A stretch of DNA of 64,000 nt, from the NCBI RefSeq assembly GCF_011386835.1, contig NC_088797.1:35587583-35651582 (forward strand). Reading direction: 5' to 3'. This DNA comes from Chrysemys picta bellii (lineage: Eukaryota > Chordata > Testudines > Emydidae). The notes beneath the pieces are model-generated. The model made no database searches, was not told the DNA's origin, and worked only from the letters and a program-made list of their open reading frames with translations. This document shows positions 34,240 to 45,360 of the stretch, in pieces. The number at the start of each line of letters is the position of its first letter. Within the stretch, counting starts at the first letter, position 1. Both the position numbers and the translations under genes were made by a program.

Positions 34240-35240
34240 TTTTCTAGAAAAAAAGTTAATAAAAAAAAGTTTTCTAAATAAGAAATTTTTCAACCAGGTC
34301 TAGACAGCAGCAGTGCAAGCTTTGCAATAGAACTGCCCTGACAAAGTGTCACGGAGACACAGCAGTTCAATCTGTGCGTCCATTCAGTCTTTGTCCTCTC
34401 TGGGGTAGGGTAAAATTCAGTGGTAATGCAAATTTAATGGTAATACCTTTCAGTTGATTCTGAATGCCTTGGGCCACATTATGATCATTGCACAAAAACC
34501 TAAGTTTAGATAAGGTGTTTGCATGTGCATCCGTTAGAGAGCATGGCCAAATAGCTCAGAACGTTTTCCATTAATACTTCACTCTAGTGAAAGGAAGAGT
34601 TTGCTGGGCCTGGGCTTGCGTCTGTTGCATTTGCTTTGTGTGAACAGTCTGGCAAATCAGTTTGATGGCAAGAGCATTCACACAAACTGCACGTTAGAGA
34701 ACTTTCACAGAAAGCAACTTTTGAACTCACATGAGCTAACCATGCTTTCGTCTCGCAGTCACAGATTCAGTTCAAAGCAGGATGAACAGTGATCAAATCT
34801 TTTGTTTACCCTCCATGGCTGTTTGGTGGCCTCCGACCAATTGTAAGCACACACAAAAGCCTCCACAGAAATTGGCACTGTTGTTGGCTCTCTGAGCAAA
34901 CAGGCCCAAGAACCAAGTGATTGATGCTACAAGATACTGAGCATCCGCAGCTCGCTTCTACATCCATACCATTGACAAGGCTCTGGAGACAAAAAAAATG
35001 TGGTCTCCTCAGGTAGGGCTGTACCTGTGCTGTGGATAAAGAACTTCACTCCAGTATTCTTAATGTAGCACCTTTCACAAATTCACACGGTGCTAGATCC
35101 TCAGCTGGTGCAAATCAGCAGAGCTCTGTTGAAGCCAATGGGGTTACACAAATTTACACCAACTAAGGATCTGTCTCAACATTCCTAAAAAGCTAAATAA
35201 AATTGAACCCTTTGTGCCTTAATACTAGTTTGCCTCTATC
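34240..35240. other. intergenic, no gene seen
   Basis: No exon recognised. 35085-35180 carries a short fragment of a common sauropsid repeat (AGCCAATGGGGTTACAC, TTTACACCAACTAAGGATCTG). Confidence 0.4.
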
Positions 35241-35342
35241 TAGGGTGACCAGATGTCCCGATTTTATAGAACTAGTCCTGATATTCAGGGCATCCTCCCA
35301 TCTGCTGTCCCAATTTTTCACACTTGCTGTCTGGTCACCCTA
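35241..35342. mobile_element. hAT-like MITE, family A copy 3
   Basis: A 102-bp element with ends TAGGGTGACCAGATGTCC and, inverted, TAGGGTGACCAGACAGCA. It is bounded by a perfect 8-bp duplication CCTCTATC at 35233-35240 and 35343-35350. This is the cleanest copy and defines the ends of the family. Confidence 0.9.
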
Positions 35343-35350
35343 CCTCTATC

Positions 35351-37167
35351 TGACATGGTAACCTTTATATTTTCTCAGTCATACAAAGGTCATGTTAGAA
35401 CTTGATTAATTTTCTTCTATGCCATTATACCGCTGCAGTTTACAGTTATGTTTGTGATACCTTTTATTTATTTACTCCACAATTGCTGTTTGGAAATTTA
35501 TATCTGGAGGGCAGTACGAATCATCTTGAAGAGGTTAACTGACCCCATGGTAAACAGCTGTGCATTAAGTAACACTTCCCATAAACACAAATTGGCATTT
35601 TAACTTAGTCAGGCGTTTTCCAGGAAAACACATGTTTTGATAGATTAGCACTGTTTATATAGTTTTAAAGAAAATACTGAATGCAAGTTCTTTCGCCTTA
35701 CTTCATGAGATAAAACACACCTCCACTTATGTAAATAGAGAGAATTTCCTGCCCTCGTGAGGTGGTAGGAAGTTATTTGTAGGACCGTGGAATCCTGTTT
35801 TCTGCAATGCCGGGGTTCACAGTTAGCAATTAAAGTTATTTGCTACTAGCAAAGATTACTCAAACAACAATCTTGGTTGGAAGACAAATCAAATCCAGTA
35901 CAGTACTTTCCCCTCCTTATGCTTCACTGCTGATTTAAGAACAGTTGTTAGGTTATAAGATAGGCCAGGCTGAAGTTGGGGGAAAAAGTTGTGGGACTTT
36001 ACATACATCACTTGCCATGCCCACATGCCCTGTACACCTGGCTCACAATCCCATCATTGTGATCTTGCTAGGTCCTTGTATCTATCTAGTCATGTTATGA
36101 AACTAGTGTTGTAAAACTGTACCTGAAGTGTCACACTCGGAGGCGAGGGAAGAAAGATTCCTTTCAGAGAACGAACATTTATTTTTTCAATTTCAGTAAC
36201 TGTCATTTATTAATTAAGTTTCTCATTGATATTAGTAAGTTATATTGTCGATATTATACCATAAAATAGTACTCAATGTCTTTTTCAATGCAAATCCCAT
36301 CCCTTTGTGTCTTCCTCTCCATGAATTCTCTACTGTTTCTACCCTTCCCCTTCCTGCATACTGCCTGCAATGAACAGTTTGCTTCCCCATGATCTCCACA
36401 TGTAGCATTCCCTTTCCTAATGCCATATGTTACTCCAGCCCCATGCACAATTTTTGAGACTCCTCTCTGCTCACAGAGAGCAAATAGACAATTTCCCCTT
36501 CCCCTGTGTTTCTTTCCCCCCGCCCATCTGTCTATACACACTGTCTGCTTTGCACTTCACCATGCGCACATTGACATTGTCTATGGTAGCAAGGTGAGCT
36601 TTGTTTGACTACTGGTATCAAGCACAGCTCTGCCTCATTCTTTCCTCAAATGGGATTCCGAATGTTGTGGGAACAGTCAACTGAGTTCAACATAGATTGT
36701 AACAAAGTCTGATTAACCTCTTGTATCTAGCATGGTTTACCACTATGGGTGTTTAACAGGGCTGACCATGTCCACACTAGCAGGACTACTGTTTTCAACA
36801 CCAGTTGAATGGGGTTAAAGGAGCCATGTTTGACACCCATTTTCATAGCGTAGTCACAGCCTGTGGCATGGCTGTGTTTCCTCACTGTGAGGTTGTTCTC
36901 CCCATTGTTCACTTTTTCTACATTATTTGCTCCTCCATCCCCTATATATTCCCTAGGCACAACAAACTCTCCTCTACACAAGCCAGCATCTCTAGCTTTC
37001 TGGTTCTTGCACCACTCAAGGCCACGTCAAATATTTTCTGGATCAGGTCCACTGTGCTCAAGACCTTCATCTAGCAACAATTATCATCTTTTCACCTCCA
37101 CATCCAGTTATAAATGTGCAAAGGAAATGTCAGTGTTAAAGACAAAAATAGCAAATGCCTAAGTGCA
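35351..37167. other. intergenic, no gene seen
   Basis: AT-rich, with no recognisable exon or repeat. A candidate old transposon around 36770-37000 could not be confirmed. Confidence 0.4.
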
Positions 37168-37890
37168 TATTGTGATGAGCTGGGTTTTTTTTTTTTTTAT
37201 GAATATGGTACAAGCCTCTGTGTGGCTGTTTATGATGGGTTGCTTGCTATGGGGTAATATTAAAAGGGACTGCTAAAGAAACGAAGCAGGAAAGGTAAAA
37301 CATTGGCCCAGATAAGGAGTATCCATAGACACACTCAAACACAATGGCCAGGCTTTATGGGACGAGAGAGATCAAAGGGAACAATAAACCATTACAGGAG
37401 CAGGGGCCTAGAAAAGAAGGGGTAGGAGAAAGTGGTCAGCATGTCAGACTGGAGATATAGGCGGGTAGGCCCACTCTCTCTAAGCAAGGCTTAAGCATCT
37501 AGGCCAGGAGCAGCTAAAAGGTTTAGTAAGACGCATGCTGTTAGGCCTCCCTGTGCTATTTTTAACCCATGTCTCTGGATGCTGCATTCCTACTGTAAAT
37601 ATTAATCAATACTGTCTGAAAAGGCTGTGTGGTCCCTGTGTATTAACCACTAGTCACAGCCCAGGGTCCAGACCCCTGCTGGACAAGCTGAAGTAGTCAT
37701 GGTTGGTACCCAGGGTTTGTAAACCAGGTCTTGGTCTAAGCGTGAATGAATTGCAGAACTCCACCCCCGGAGAGGAAAAGGCCCAAGGCCTGGCACCTGT
37801 GGGGGTGCCGTGTACTCAGACTGTGAAAAGGGTCAGTAGTGCAGCTAGCCCCATACACAAAAAAGGCAAGAGTAACAATTTCAAAAGTGC
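37168..37890 (+). repeat. possible solo LTR or other unclassified repeat
   Basis: It begins TGTGATGAGCTGG with a T run, and the composition and text resemble LTRs of sauropsid retroelements. No partner LTR, duplication or clear right end was found. Confidence 0.25.
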
Positions 37891-37900
37891 CTCTGTCACT

Positions 37901-38067
37901 CAGGGCTGGCTCTAGGCACCAGCAAACCAAGCACGTGCTTGGGGCGGCACAATTTCAGGGGCGGCATACCTGACACCTTTTTTTTTTTTTTGCTTCGGCA
38001 GTTGCGCTCCCAGAGGTTTTGTTGTTGTTTTTTGCTTGGGGCGGCAAAAAACCTAGAGCTGGCCCTG
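37901..38067. mobile_element. hAT-like MITE, family B copy 1 (CAGGGCYGGCTC type)
   Basis: A 167-bp element with ends CAGGGCTGGCTCTAGG and, inverted, CAGGGCCAGCTCTAGG. It is flanked by CTGTCACT (37893-37900) and CTGTCACC (38068-38075), an 8-bp duplication with one change. Inside, a TTGGGGCGGC motif occurs twice with a T-rich middle. Confidence 0.87.
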
Positions 38068-38673
38068 CTGTCACCTAGGTTCCTAAGTCACTTACAGAGA
38101 AACGTAAACTCTTCTGAAAACGTTACTCTTGGGTTTTTTTTGTGTTGTTAGGTGTCTCGGTTACTAGGCTGCACTGCAGTCTCTTTTTGGAGTCTCATCA
38201 ACATTATTCAAGGTGCATTAGAATGGCAGGTCCATACAGTACTCAGAGGATAATCATGTGGGTCTCTCTTTTTACATTTCCTCACTTGTGGAGAATCCAT
38301 ACCATCCAAAACCCAAAGCACACAAAGTACCTAGAAGAAACTCTCCATTAACCAATAGTAATAGAACTGTGCAGAGGCCAGCAGTTTGGGTTTGCAGGGG
38401 TTCATGTAGACCTTTTCTTTTGGTTGCACCCTTTGATTTCCACTTGGAGTCAAGTGTTTGAGTGAACCCAAAATTCAAAGAGAAACTTGACCAATACCCC
38501 CTGGTTTCATGTGGGAACATCTGAGTTGTACTTGGTTCACACTCAAAACCAAAAGTCAGCACACGTGTGGCAAGCTAAAATTGCATCAGAGAGGTAGCTG
38601 GGTGCTCATGTTTAATATGAACAACACTCTCCAAGATCTGGAGTTTAACCAAGATGGTACAAACTTGGCAGAA

Positions 38674-38763
38674 AGAAGAACAGGAGTACTTGTGGCACCT
38701 TAGAGACTAACAAATTTATTAGAGCATAAGCTTTCGTGGACTACAGCCCACTTCTTTGGATGC
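38674..38763. mobile_element. short retroposon with exact 13-bp target duplication
   Basis: The 90-bp insert is bounded by AAACTTGGCAGAA at 38661-38673 and again at 38764-38776, an exact 13-bp direct repeat as left by LINE-driven retroposition. Its core (CTTGTGGCACCTTAGAGACT, then GAGCATAAGCTTTCGTGG) is a repeat common in turtle-type genomes and is shared with the split copy at 59098-59480. I do not know the formal family name. Confidence 0.85.
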
Positions 38764-39199
38764 AAACTTGGCAGAAGTCTCTGGCTGCTTTCCTTCCAAG
38801 CAGCTTAACAGTCAGCAAACTCCAAAAACACAGAAACTAAACAAGACAACTCTTAGCTTTCCCAAGAGCTTTCATCCTGACTTCTGTTCAGCTCAGTCCC
38901 CTGTCTATCTCTTCCCCTGGGGAGTAACGTAACTCCTCTAAGGCACTGAGACGATCAGTTACTAAGGTCAGTTGTGCCTAATTAGCTTTCAGCTGGATGT
39001 GCTTCCCTGTGCCAATGCTACCCTCTGTCTGGGAATTAACCCCTTGAAACCACAGGGTCACTGTCTAGCTTGGCAGGGCTTTCTCTTAGGAACACCATTA
39101 GGGTGACAGTTGGAAGGACTGCAGATTCTCCACCCAGGGGGCACAAAAATCTCACAGGGCCTCTCTCAGCATGCTCAAGATTGTGTTTTGAGCTCACTT

Positions 39200-39325
39200 C
39201 TAGTGTTCCCAGTTTTGGCTGGAGGTATTCCTGGAGCTTTGATCACATGACATAATCTTTAATTAAAGATTAATCTTTAATTCCTGGAGACTCCCGGACA
39301 ATCCTGGAGGGTTGGCAACCCTACT
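39200..39325. repeat. unclassified inverted-repeat element
   Basis: Ends resemble each other inverted (CCCAGTTTTGGCTGGAGG... and ...CCTGGAGGGTTGGCAACC). The centre has a perfect 18-bp palindrome, AATCTTTAATTAAAGATT (about 39255-39272), followed by a partial repeat of it. Probably an old DNA transposon. Confidence 0.5.
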
Positions 39326-39821
39326 TGAGATTCTCAACGGAGTTTTCAAATGGTTTGTAAATTCTGCATTTCAAAATCTAAAACTGGTCTAAGTCCCCAG
39401 TATTGGTCCTGACATTCTGAATGCCAGAGTCCGGACACTGAGGGACACAGGCAATGGATTATATGGGCCCCTGACCTCCCAACATTCTGGAAAGCAGGCC
39501 CAGCTCCAGCAATGTTTGAGCTGGGTTGCAACCAGAATTTTGCTAAAGCTGGGGGCCAGGTTATCTGCCTGGCCACCCCCTACATTTGAGTGGCATTGCA
39601 ACCTGGTACACGGGGATGCCAGATGGTAGGGTAGCTGAGCTAAATTTGAGTGGCATTGTGAGCAGGTGCATGGGTGGCCCCGCCACCTCTCCATCATCCA
39701 TGGTTACTTGGGGGTTTTACTCCCCAGGTCCTCAAGTATAAGGACTCGGCCATTTACATCCCTACTGGGGGCTTTGCTCCCTGACCCCCAACAAAAATTT
39801 TACAAACCCAGCACCTATGCC

Positions 39822-40008
39822 CAGGGCCGGCTGCAGCTTTTTTGCCGCCTTAAGTGGTGAAGAAAAAAAAAATTGAAGTGCCGCCGAAGAGGAGAGGGAG
39901 TGAATTGCCGCCGAATTGCCGCCGAAGACCTGGACGTGCTACCCCAATGACGGACGGAGTGCCGCCCCAGGCACCTGCTTCCTTCGCTGGTGCCTGGAGC
40001 TGGCCCTG
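39822..40008. mobile_element. hAT-like MITE, family B copy 2
   Basis: A 187-bp element with ends CAGGGCCGGCTGCAGC and, inverted, CAGGGCCAGCTCCAGG. It is flanked by CCTATGCC (39814-39821) and CCTATCCC (40009-40016). The middle carries TGCCGCCGAA repeated three times. Same family as 37901-38067. Confidence 0.87.
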
Positions 40009-40016
40009 CCTATCCC

Positions 40017-41065
40017 AAGGGACTCTGTTTTATCCTTCCTGAATCCTGACCTGCAGCAGCTGCTTACATAATTTACCCATCCCAGGATGCACTTCGGCAG
40101 CCTGCTATTTATTATTTGTTTTACTATTCACTTGGCAGTCTGCAAATGAAGTTGCAAAACTTGAGATATTAAAAAGGGACATTATGGTGGTCAGCCTTGT
40201 GATGTATTACAATAGCAGACAACAATGTACCCTGGAAATTTGTAAATGTTATTTATTTATTGTATTTATTGTTTTAAAAACAACCATTTTGGACATAAGT
40301 GTATTAATCTCTCAAATTCTGCCCCTGAAAAGATTCTCCAGGCTGACTATTATAGGAGATGTTTTGACAACAGAACAGTGCAGCTATCATTAACCTGATA
40401 AAAGGGAGCCAGAGTTTGGGATATTGATGGTATGTGTTTCTAGGATCTAGTTACGAAATGGGCTTTTAACCACATTCCCTCCCATAAATTTGTGTTGTAA
40501 GAGACCATCTTTTTAAAGCTTTCTTTTTTGTGGGGTAACTTTGGATCTTTATGCTTATGAAAAATCAGACATCAATAACCTTGACCAAAGCCAAGCACTG
40601 GGAAAACTTCCTTACTTAGCTTAGCCACGGCAGCAGTGAATCTATCATATGCAGAGTGTCACTGTTGCTGGCCTGTTTTCTGGGTTTATGGTGGAATCCA
40701 AAAGGACTATATTGAGGCGACCAGATTCATCTTGATCTTCTAATCTAATCCATATTTGAGTCTACAGTTTCAGAGCTGATCTGCTAGCGTATTAACTCAC
40801 TGCACTGCCTAAACCCTAAAAGCAATCCAGATAGAAAATTAATAGAAAACACAATTGTGGAAACAAATGATAAATGATTCGAGGGTATAACTTGGGCCTT
40901 GTCTTTGTTCAGGAGAAAGTTGTCGCTACTAAATAAAGAGATGGAAATGCATTCTTTGATTAGCATATGATGACAGTGAATGTATCAGATCTGGAAAAAA
41001 CTGCTCCCACTTCCCCAGAACATACGCTTTCTCAGAATTGTGAACATCTTGCAAGAAAGACGAAG
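40017..41065. other. intergenic, no gene seen
   Basis: AT-rich flank of the hAT element. No exon or repeat was recognised. Confidence 0.45.
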
Positions 41066-41292
41066 GCTGTTGGCAGGTCCTCTCTGAGGTCCAGAGAGGC
41101 CCAGGCCACTTCCAGCTTTTGAGGCCCCTAGCCATAATAAAAATAAAAAATGACAACACATGAAAACAAAATAAGGCACCAAAAAGAGTGAGACATAATT
41201 TGAATATTTTTTTATTTAACAAATGCTTTTCTAGCCTTTTTCTGTGCAAATGTGAGGAAAAATCTAGCTTTTGTGCAATGTCACAGTTGATA

Positions 41293-41481
41293 CACCTCTA
41301 CCTCGATATAACGCTGTCCTCGGGAGCCAAAAAAATCTTACCGCATTATAGGTGAAACCGCGTTATATCGAACTTGCTTTGATCCACCGGAGTGTATGGC
41401 CCCGCCCCCCCGGAGCACTGCTTTACCGCCTTATATCCGAATTCATGTTATATCGGGTCGCGTTATATCATGGTAGAAGTG
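41293..41481. mobile_element. Tigger/pogo-like MITE nested in the hAT element
   Basis: Inverted ends are CACCTCTACCTCGATATAAC and, from the right, CACTTCTACCATGATATAAC. They are bounded by TA at 41291-41292 and 41482-41483, the target of Tc1/mariner/pogo elements. The inside repeats CGTTATAT-type words. Its insertion cuts off the C-terminal end of the host transposase frame. Confidence 0.85.
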
Positions 41482-41483
41482 TA

Positions 41484-44190
41484 TTAAGCATGGCGAGCCC
41501 ATTCAAACGCTCTTGTCCTATAGTTGGACGATGACAGTTCTTTATTTGCTTCAACACATTGAAGGGGCATTCACCTGAAGCCACCGATTCAGGCAAATTG
41601 ACAAAAATACACAATGCAATTGTGATATTAGGAAACACCCCAGAGAGTCCAAGTTCAAGTATTTCTTGAAGCAATTCCTTTGGCTTGCAATCCAATTTAA
41701 AGTTTGTGGAATATATTCATTTGAGGAAGATGACCTCGTCACTGAGATCTTTTGAGATTTCTTTGTTGTACTGTTGCTGAAATTGTTCAGCTGCAGAAAG
41801 TAGATCTTCATTACTCAGTCTGTTGAACTGCCAAAGAAACCGAAAAAGGGTACAAATTAGTCACAGTGTCAATGATGAAAAGGAAGAAGCTCAGCATCGG
41901 ATTCAGTAGGTAAGTTGCGATTGGTGGAGAACTCAGATGAAATGCCAATATTCTGTGCTACTAATTTGGACTGAGTCAGGATCGCATCCCATTGTTCATG
42001 AATCTGTTGAATGTCATTGATAAGACTTTCAGTGTTATCCCTCTCAACATCAAGTGTAGCATTGCATGCTTCAATTACCAGATTAGTTTGGTGGATCATT
42101 GTAAGTAGCTTCATCCACAAAGATGACATCAGAATGCATTCAAATTTCGACATGTACTTCTGAATAGACTGAAGTTTAGTTCGAGCCTGTGCAGTGAGAT
42201 TGAGAGATTCAAGCTCATTTAAAGCCTTTCTCACTGAATTCAGATGCTGCGCAAATGGTTGAACATCATCAATCCGTGCAGACCATTTACTTTTGGACAT
42301 CCCATGCAGTGAAACAGGAAGATAATGCTTCAGAATTTCCCACCTTTGTGGACTGCTACTGAAGAGATTGTTCATTTGCTGAACAGTTCCAAAGTAAGTA
42401 ATTGCCTCCTTGCATGATTCAGCACAGTCAACACCTACAAGGTTTAGTGTGTGGTTTCCACAGCTGGAGAAAATACAGTTTGAATTATGCTCAAGCAGAA
42501 CGGCTTGTAAACCTTTGTACTTCCCAGCCATATTAGATCCCATTGTCATAGGCTTGACCAATGCAGACTTGAAAATCTAACTTAAAACCTTCTAGAATTG
42601 TTAGTACTCGAGCAGCAATTTCTTTCCCAGTTTTTCTTGTGAAATTATCAAACAAAATAAACCTTTCTTCAATTGAAAATTTTGAGCTGTTTACAATCTT
42701 AACATATTGAATAACCATCGTAGTCTGTTCTTTGTGAGAACAATCTGGAGTGGCATCAACAATGATTGAAAAATACTTGGCATTTCAAATCTCATCGAGA
42801 ATTTTTGTTTGTACGAATGACCCACATAGCTCAATAAACTTGTTTTGTATGCATGTGGAGAGATAATGGACTTGCATGCGCATTTGACACTCTTTCAATT
42901 CTCGAACACGTTTAACATGCTCTGATAAAAGTGGGTCATATTTGCTGAGGAGTTCAACTATGCCTAGAAATTTTCCATTTGCACGATTATCAATACGTTG
43001 ACTGGAACCAGAGAAAGCCAATCCCGGCTCAGAAAGAAAAAGGATGACATTCAGGATGCGCTCAAGAAGTTTTTTCCAGTTATTAGTTTCTGTAGAGAGT
43101 TCAGTCAAGAATAAGTTCTCAACTGAACTTTTAGCTGATGCTGCCCTACTGGCTGATTTCCATGCAACATAGTTTTCTTTGTGTGACGTTGAACTTTCAT
43201 GTGATGGTATTCGGTCTTTCAACTTCCTTCAACCTCTGTTGATGCTCCATCCTGATTGATCAGAGAGAATTGATGCATTTGCAGCACTTTTGTTCAAAAT
43301 GAAGCAGGGTGCTCACAGAGCCGCCCAGAGGATTCAGGAGTCTGGGGCAAAGCGGGGGAGCTGCGGCGCTTGTACTCACCCGGCGGCGGTCCAGGTCTTC
43401 GGCGGCATTTTGGCAGCGGGGTCCCTTCAGTCGCTCTGCGTCTTTGGCAGCACTGACTGCCGCCAGGCTAGGGCTCGCGGGGTCCCTATGGGGCCTCCGA
43501 AGACCCGGACCACCGCCGGGCTGGGCTCACGGGGCTGCTGAAGACCTGGACCGCCGCCGGGCTAGGGCTCGCAGGGCCCCTGTGGGGCCCGGGGCCTGGG
43601 ACAAATTGCCCCGCTTGCCCCCCCCCTCTGGGCAGCCCTGGGTGCACAGTACAGAGATTGTTTTTCCGTACTCCAACATAACCAGTATCTTGTGCAGGTC
43701 TCACCATTTGGAAGAGTTTTTGTCAGCAGATGAGTAGAGAAAGATGGTTATCAGCATCTCATGGAATGTTACTTGGAATTTCAAAACAACTAATTTGAAG
43801 AAAAGATTGCATTTGGGCAGCATTGCTCTTGTCAATAATTCCAATGTCAGTCACAGTCAAACCTGTAGTACTCATGAATTGCTCTTGCTGTGTAAGATCT
43901 ACATCTTCCTGTTGCTGTTGAATTTCTTGATCGTACAGAGGATCTTTTGCTGCATCTGTTACTGTTGGCAAATATCCTTCTTGACTACTGTCCTCATGTT
44001 CAGGTATTGGCATTGAAATATCACCTGTTGCAGTTCCGGAGTTTTCATTATCTGTAGCATTGTTGATTGGGTAGGGTGTGTTTTCCAGTGGCTTGAGAAA
44101 TGAAGTTATTGGCTTTGAGCTCTTAGCTGCTGCTTCACTCAGTTGTTTTCGCCATCTCTTGCTTGCACCACTTTCAAATCTCCTCTTCAT
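41484..44190 (-). pseudogene. hAT transposase, ZMYM/DUF4371 type, broken
   Basis: Landmarks in order on the - strand: ATG at 44188-44190; a basic N-terminus (about 44190-43759); a TTF/ZMYM-type zinc-finger region split by the MITE at 43316-43640; a DUF4371-like block (43222-42785); a catalytic-core piece with YDNG near 42540; a long clean frame of 230 codons (42561-41869) with the C..H motif CGNHTLNLVG; and the C-terminal dimerisation block near 41560-41480 (CPFNVLKQIKNCHR... RLNGLAML). At least one in-frame stop (about 42785), a frame change near 42540 and further breaks after 41869 inactivate it. Host proteins such as ZMYM1 derive from this type, but nothing suggests domestication here. Confidence 0.85.
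43316..43640. mobile_element. GC-rich hAT-like MITE nested in the hAT transposase
   Basis: A 325-bp element with ends CAGAGCCGCCCAGAGG and, inverted, CAGGGCTGCCCAGAGG (14 of 16). It is flanked by GGTGCTCA (43308-43315) and GGTGCACA (43641-43648), an 8-bp duplication with one change. The inside has tandem-like GACC(C/T)GGACC and CCGCCGGGCT words. It splits the zinc-finger part of the transposase, whose flanking halves otherwise read on. Confidence 0.88.
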
Positions 44191-45159
44191 AGTGATCTAT
44201 CTGGTCAATATGTCGCCTATCCACACTTGAAATAGTCTGCTGTAAATAAGTAGCTTATCTACACTTGAAATCTTCTACTGTAACATGTACATAAATGCTG
44301 AATGGTACACAAATGCTGAAAAGACTTAAAACGAAGAAATACTAATTAAGAACACCGACTGTTTCATTTTGACATGTTATTATCCTTATCACTGAATCAA
44401 AACTCAAGCACGCAAGATATAATATAACAGGCTGAGCTGAAGACAAAGCGATGACATATATATAGTAAACACAGCCACGGATAATGTCCAAAAATTTCAA
44501 ATGTGTGTCCTCACGAAACTCACTGTACAAGATTGTCCTCACAAATTTTCACCTTGAATCTAGGCCTATAGACTACAAAAGCCTATGATGATGGCCAAGC
44601 TACCAAGCTAGGGCTCAACCAACCAACCAGTCACCTCTTTTAGCTACCATATGAAGATAATAATGAGGAATTCTCACACATAAATAATTCCTTAGTCAAC
44701 TAGACGTAAAACTATAAAGACACTAAAATATAACAATTGTCTACCTTTCAACACGTACTTGATCCAGCACCAGTCACTGGTAGTGGTTTGTTTATATAAT
44801 CAGCTAATCTGAGCGGACACGTTCATCACAGTCTAATCTTGTGCCATCAGAACTGATATTTTTTTTAAATATTTATGAACATTTTTAACTCTTTAATATG
44901 ACAAAATTTATATGTTAACCAAAAAAATATATGTCTTTTACCAGATCACATCTCTTATTTGCTTAAATTTGCAGCTCTAAGCTGAGAGAATGTGTCACAT
45001 TTTGGTCTGATAGGAATGCGCATAAAAACAAGTTGCGAAACTTATCAAATGCCAAAAAATTAACAAATGTCTAAATTTGAGGCCCCCTTTGAGCTTGAGG
45101 CCCAGGCCATATGGCCCTCATGGCCCCACCTCTGATTGGCCCTGGCTGTTGGTCTGAAG

Positions 45160-45360
45160 AGAGGGCTGAGAGTCAGGAACTCACAAATTCCAGTCCTAAT
45201 TCTACATGTCAACTCACTCTATGGCTTTGGATAGAACACTTTGCCTCTCTGAGCATCAGGTCTCTTCATCTGCCATATGGGAATAATAGAGAGACAAGGT
45301 GGGTGAGTGAATATCTTTTATTGGACCCACTTCTGTTGGTGAGAGAGACAAGCTTTTGAA
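45160..45360 (+). repeat. MIR-like SINE fragment followed by another short repeat
   Basis: 45160-45290 has MIR-type text ('cctctctgagcatcaggtctcttcatctgcc', 'gggaataata'). From 45293, 'gacaaggtgggtgagtgaatatcttttattgga' matches in reverse the text at 47540-47645. Both are common in sauropsid genomes. Confidence 0.55.

Larger units (their letters stand above)
41074..45144 (-). mobile_element. hAT transposon, near full length (4.07 kb), with two nested insertions
   Basis: It is flanked by an exact 8-bp duplication GCTGTTGG at 41066-41073 and 45145-45152. Terminal inverted repeats are CAGGTCCTCTCTGAGG on the left and CAGGGCCAATCAGAGG read inverted on the right (12 of 16 match). Its transposase lies on the - strand between about 44190 and 41484, leaving roughly 0.95 kb of promoter-side non-coding DNA at the 5' end. 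A 189-bp Tigger-like element (41293-41481) and a 325-bp hAT-like MITE (43316-43640) are inserted inside it. Subtracting these gives an original length of about 3.5 kb, normal for vertebrate hATs. The transposase frame is broken, so it is inactive. Confidence 0.92.

Noticed and set aside
41291..41310. let-7 seed complement CTACCTC
   Set aside because: It is part of a transposon terminal repeat in intergenic DNA, not in a known mRNA 3'UTR.
43290..43741. GC-rich open frames suggesting a gene or CpG island
   Set aside because: The sequence is a 325-bp MITE with an 8-bp duplication inside a transposase.
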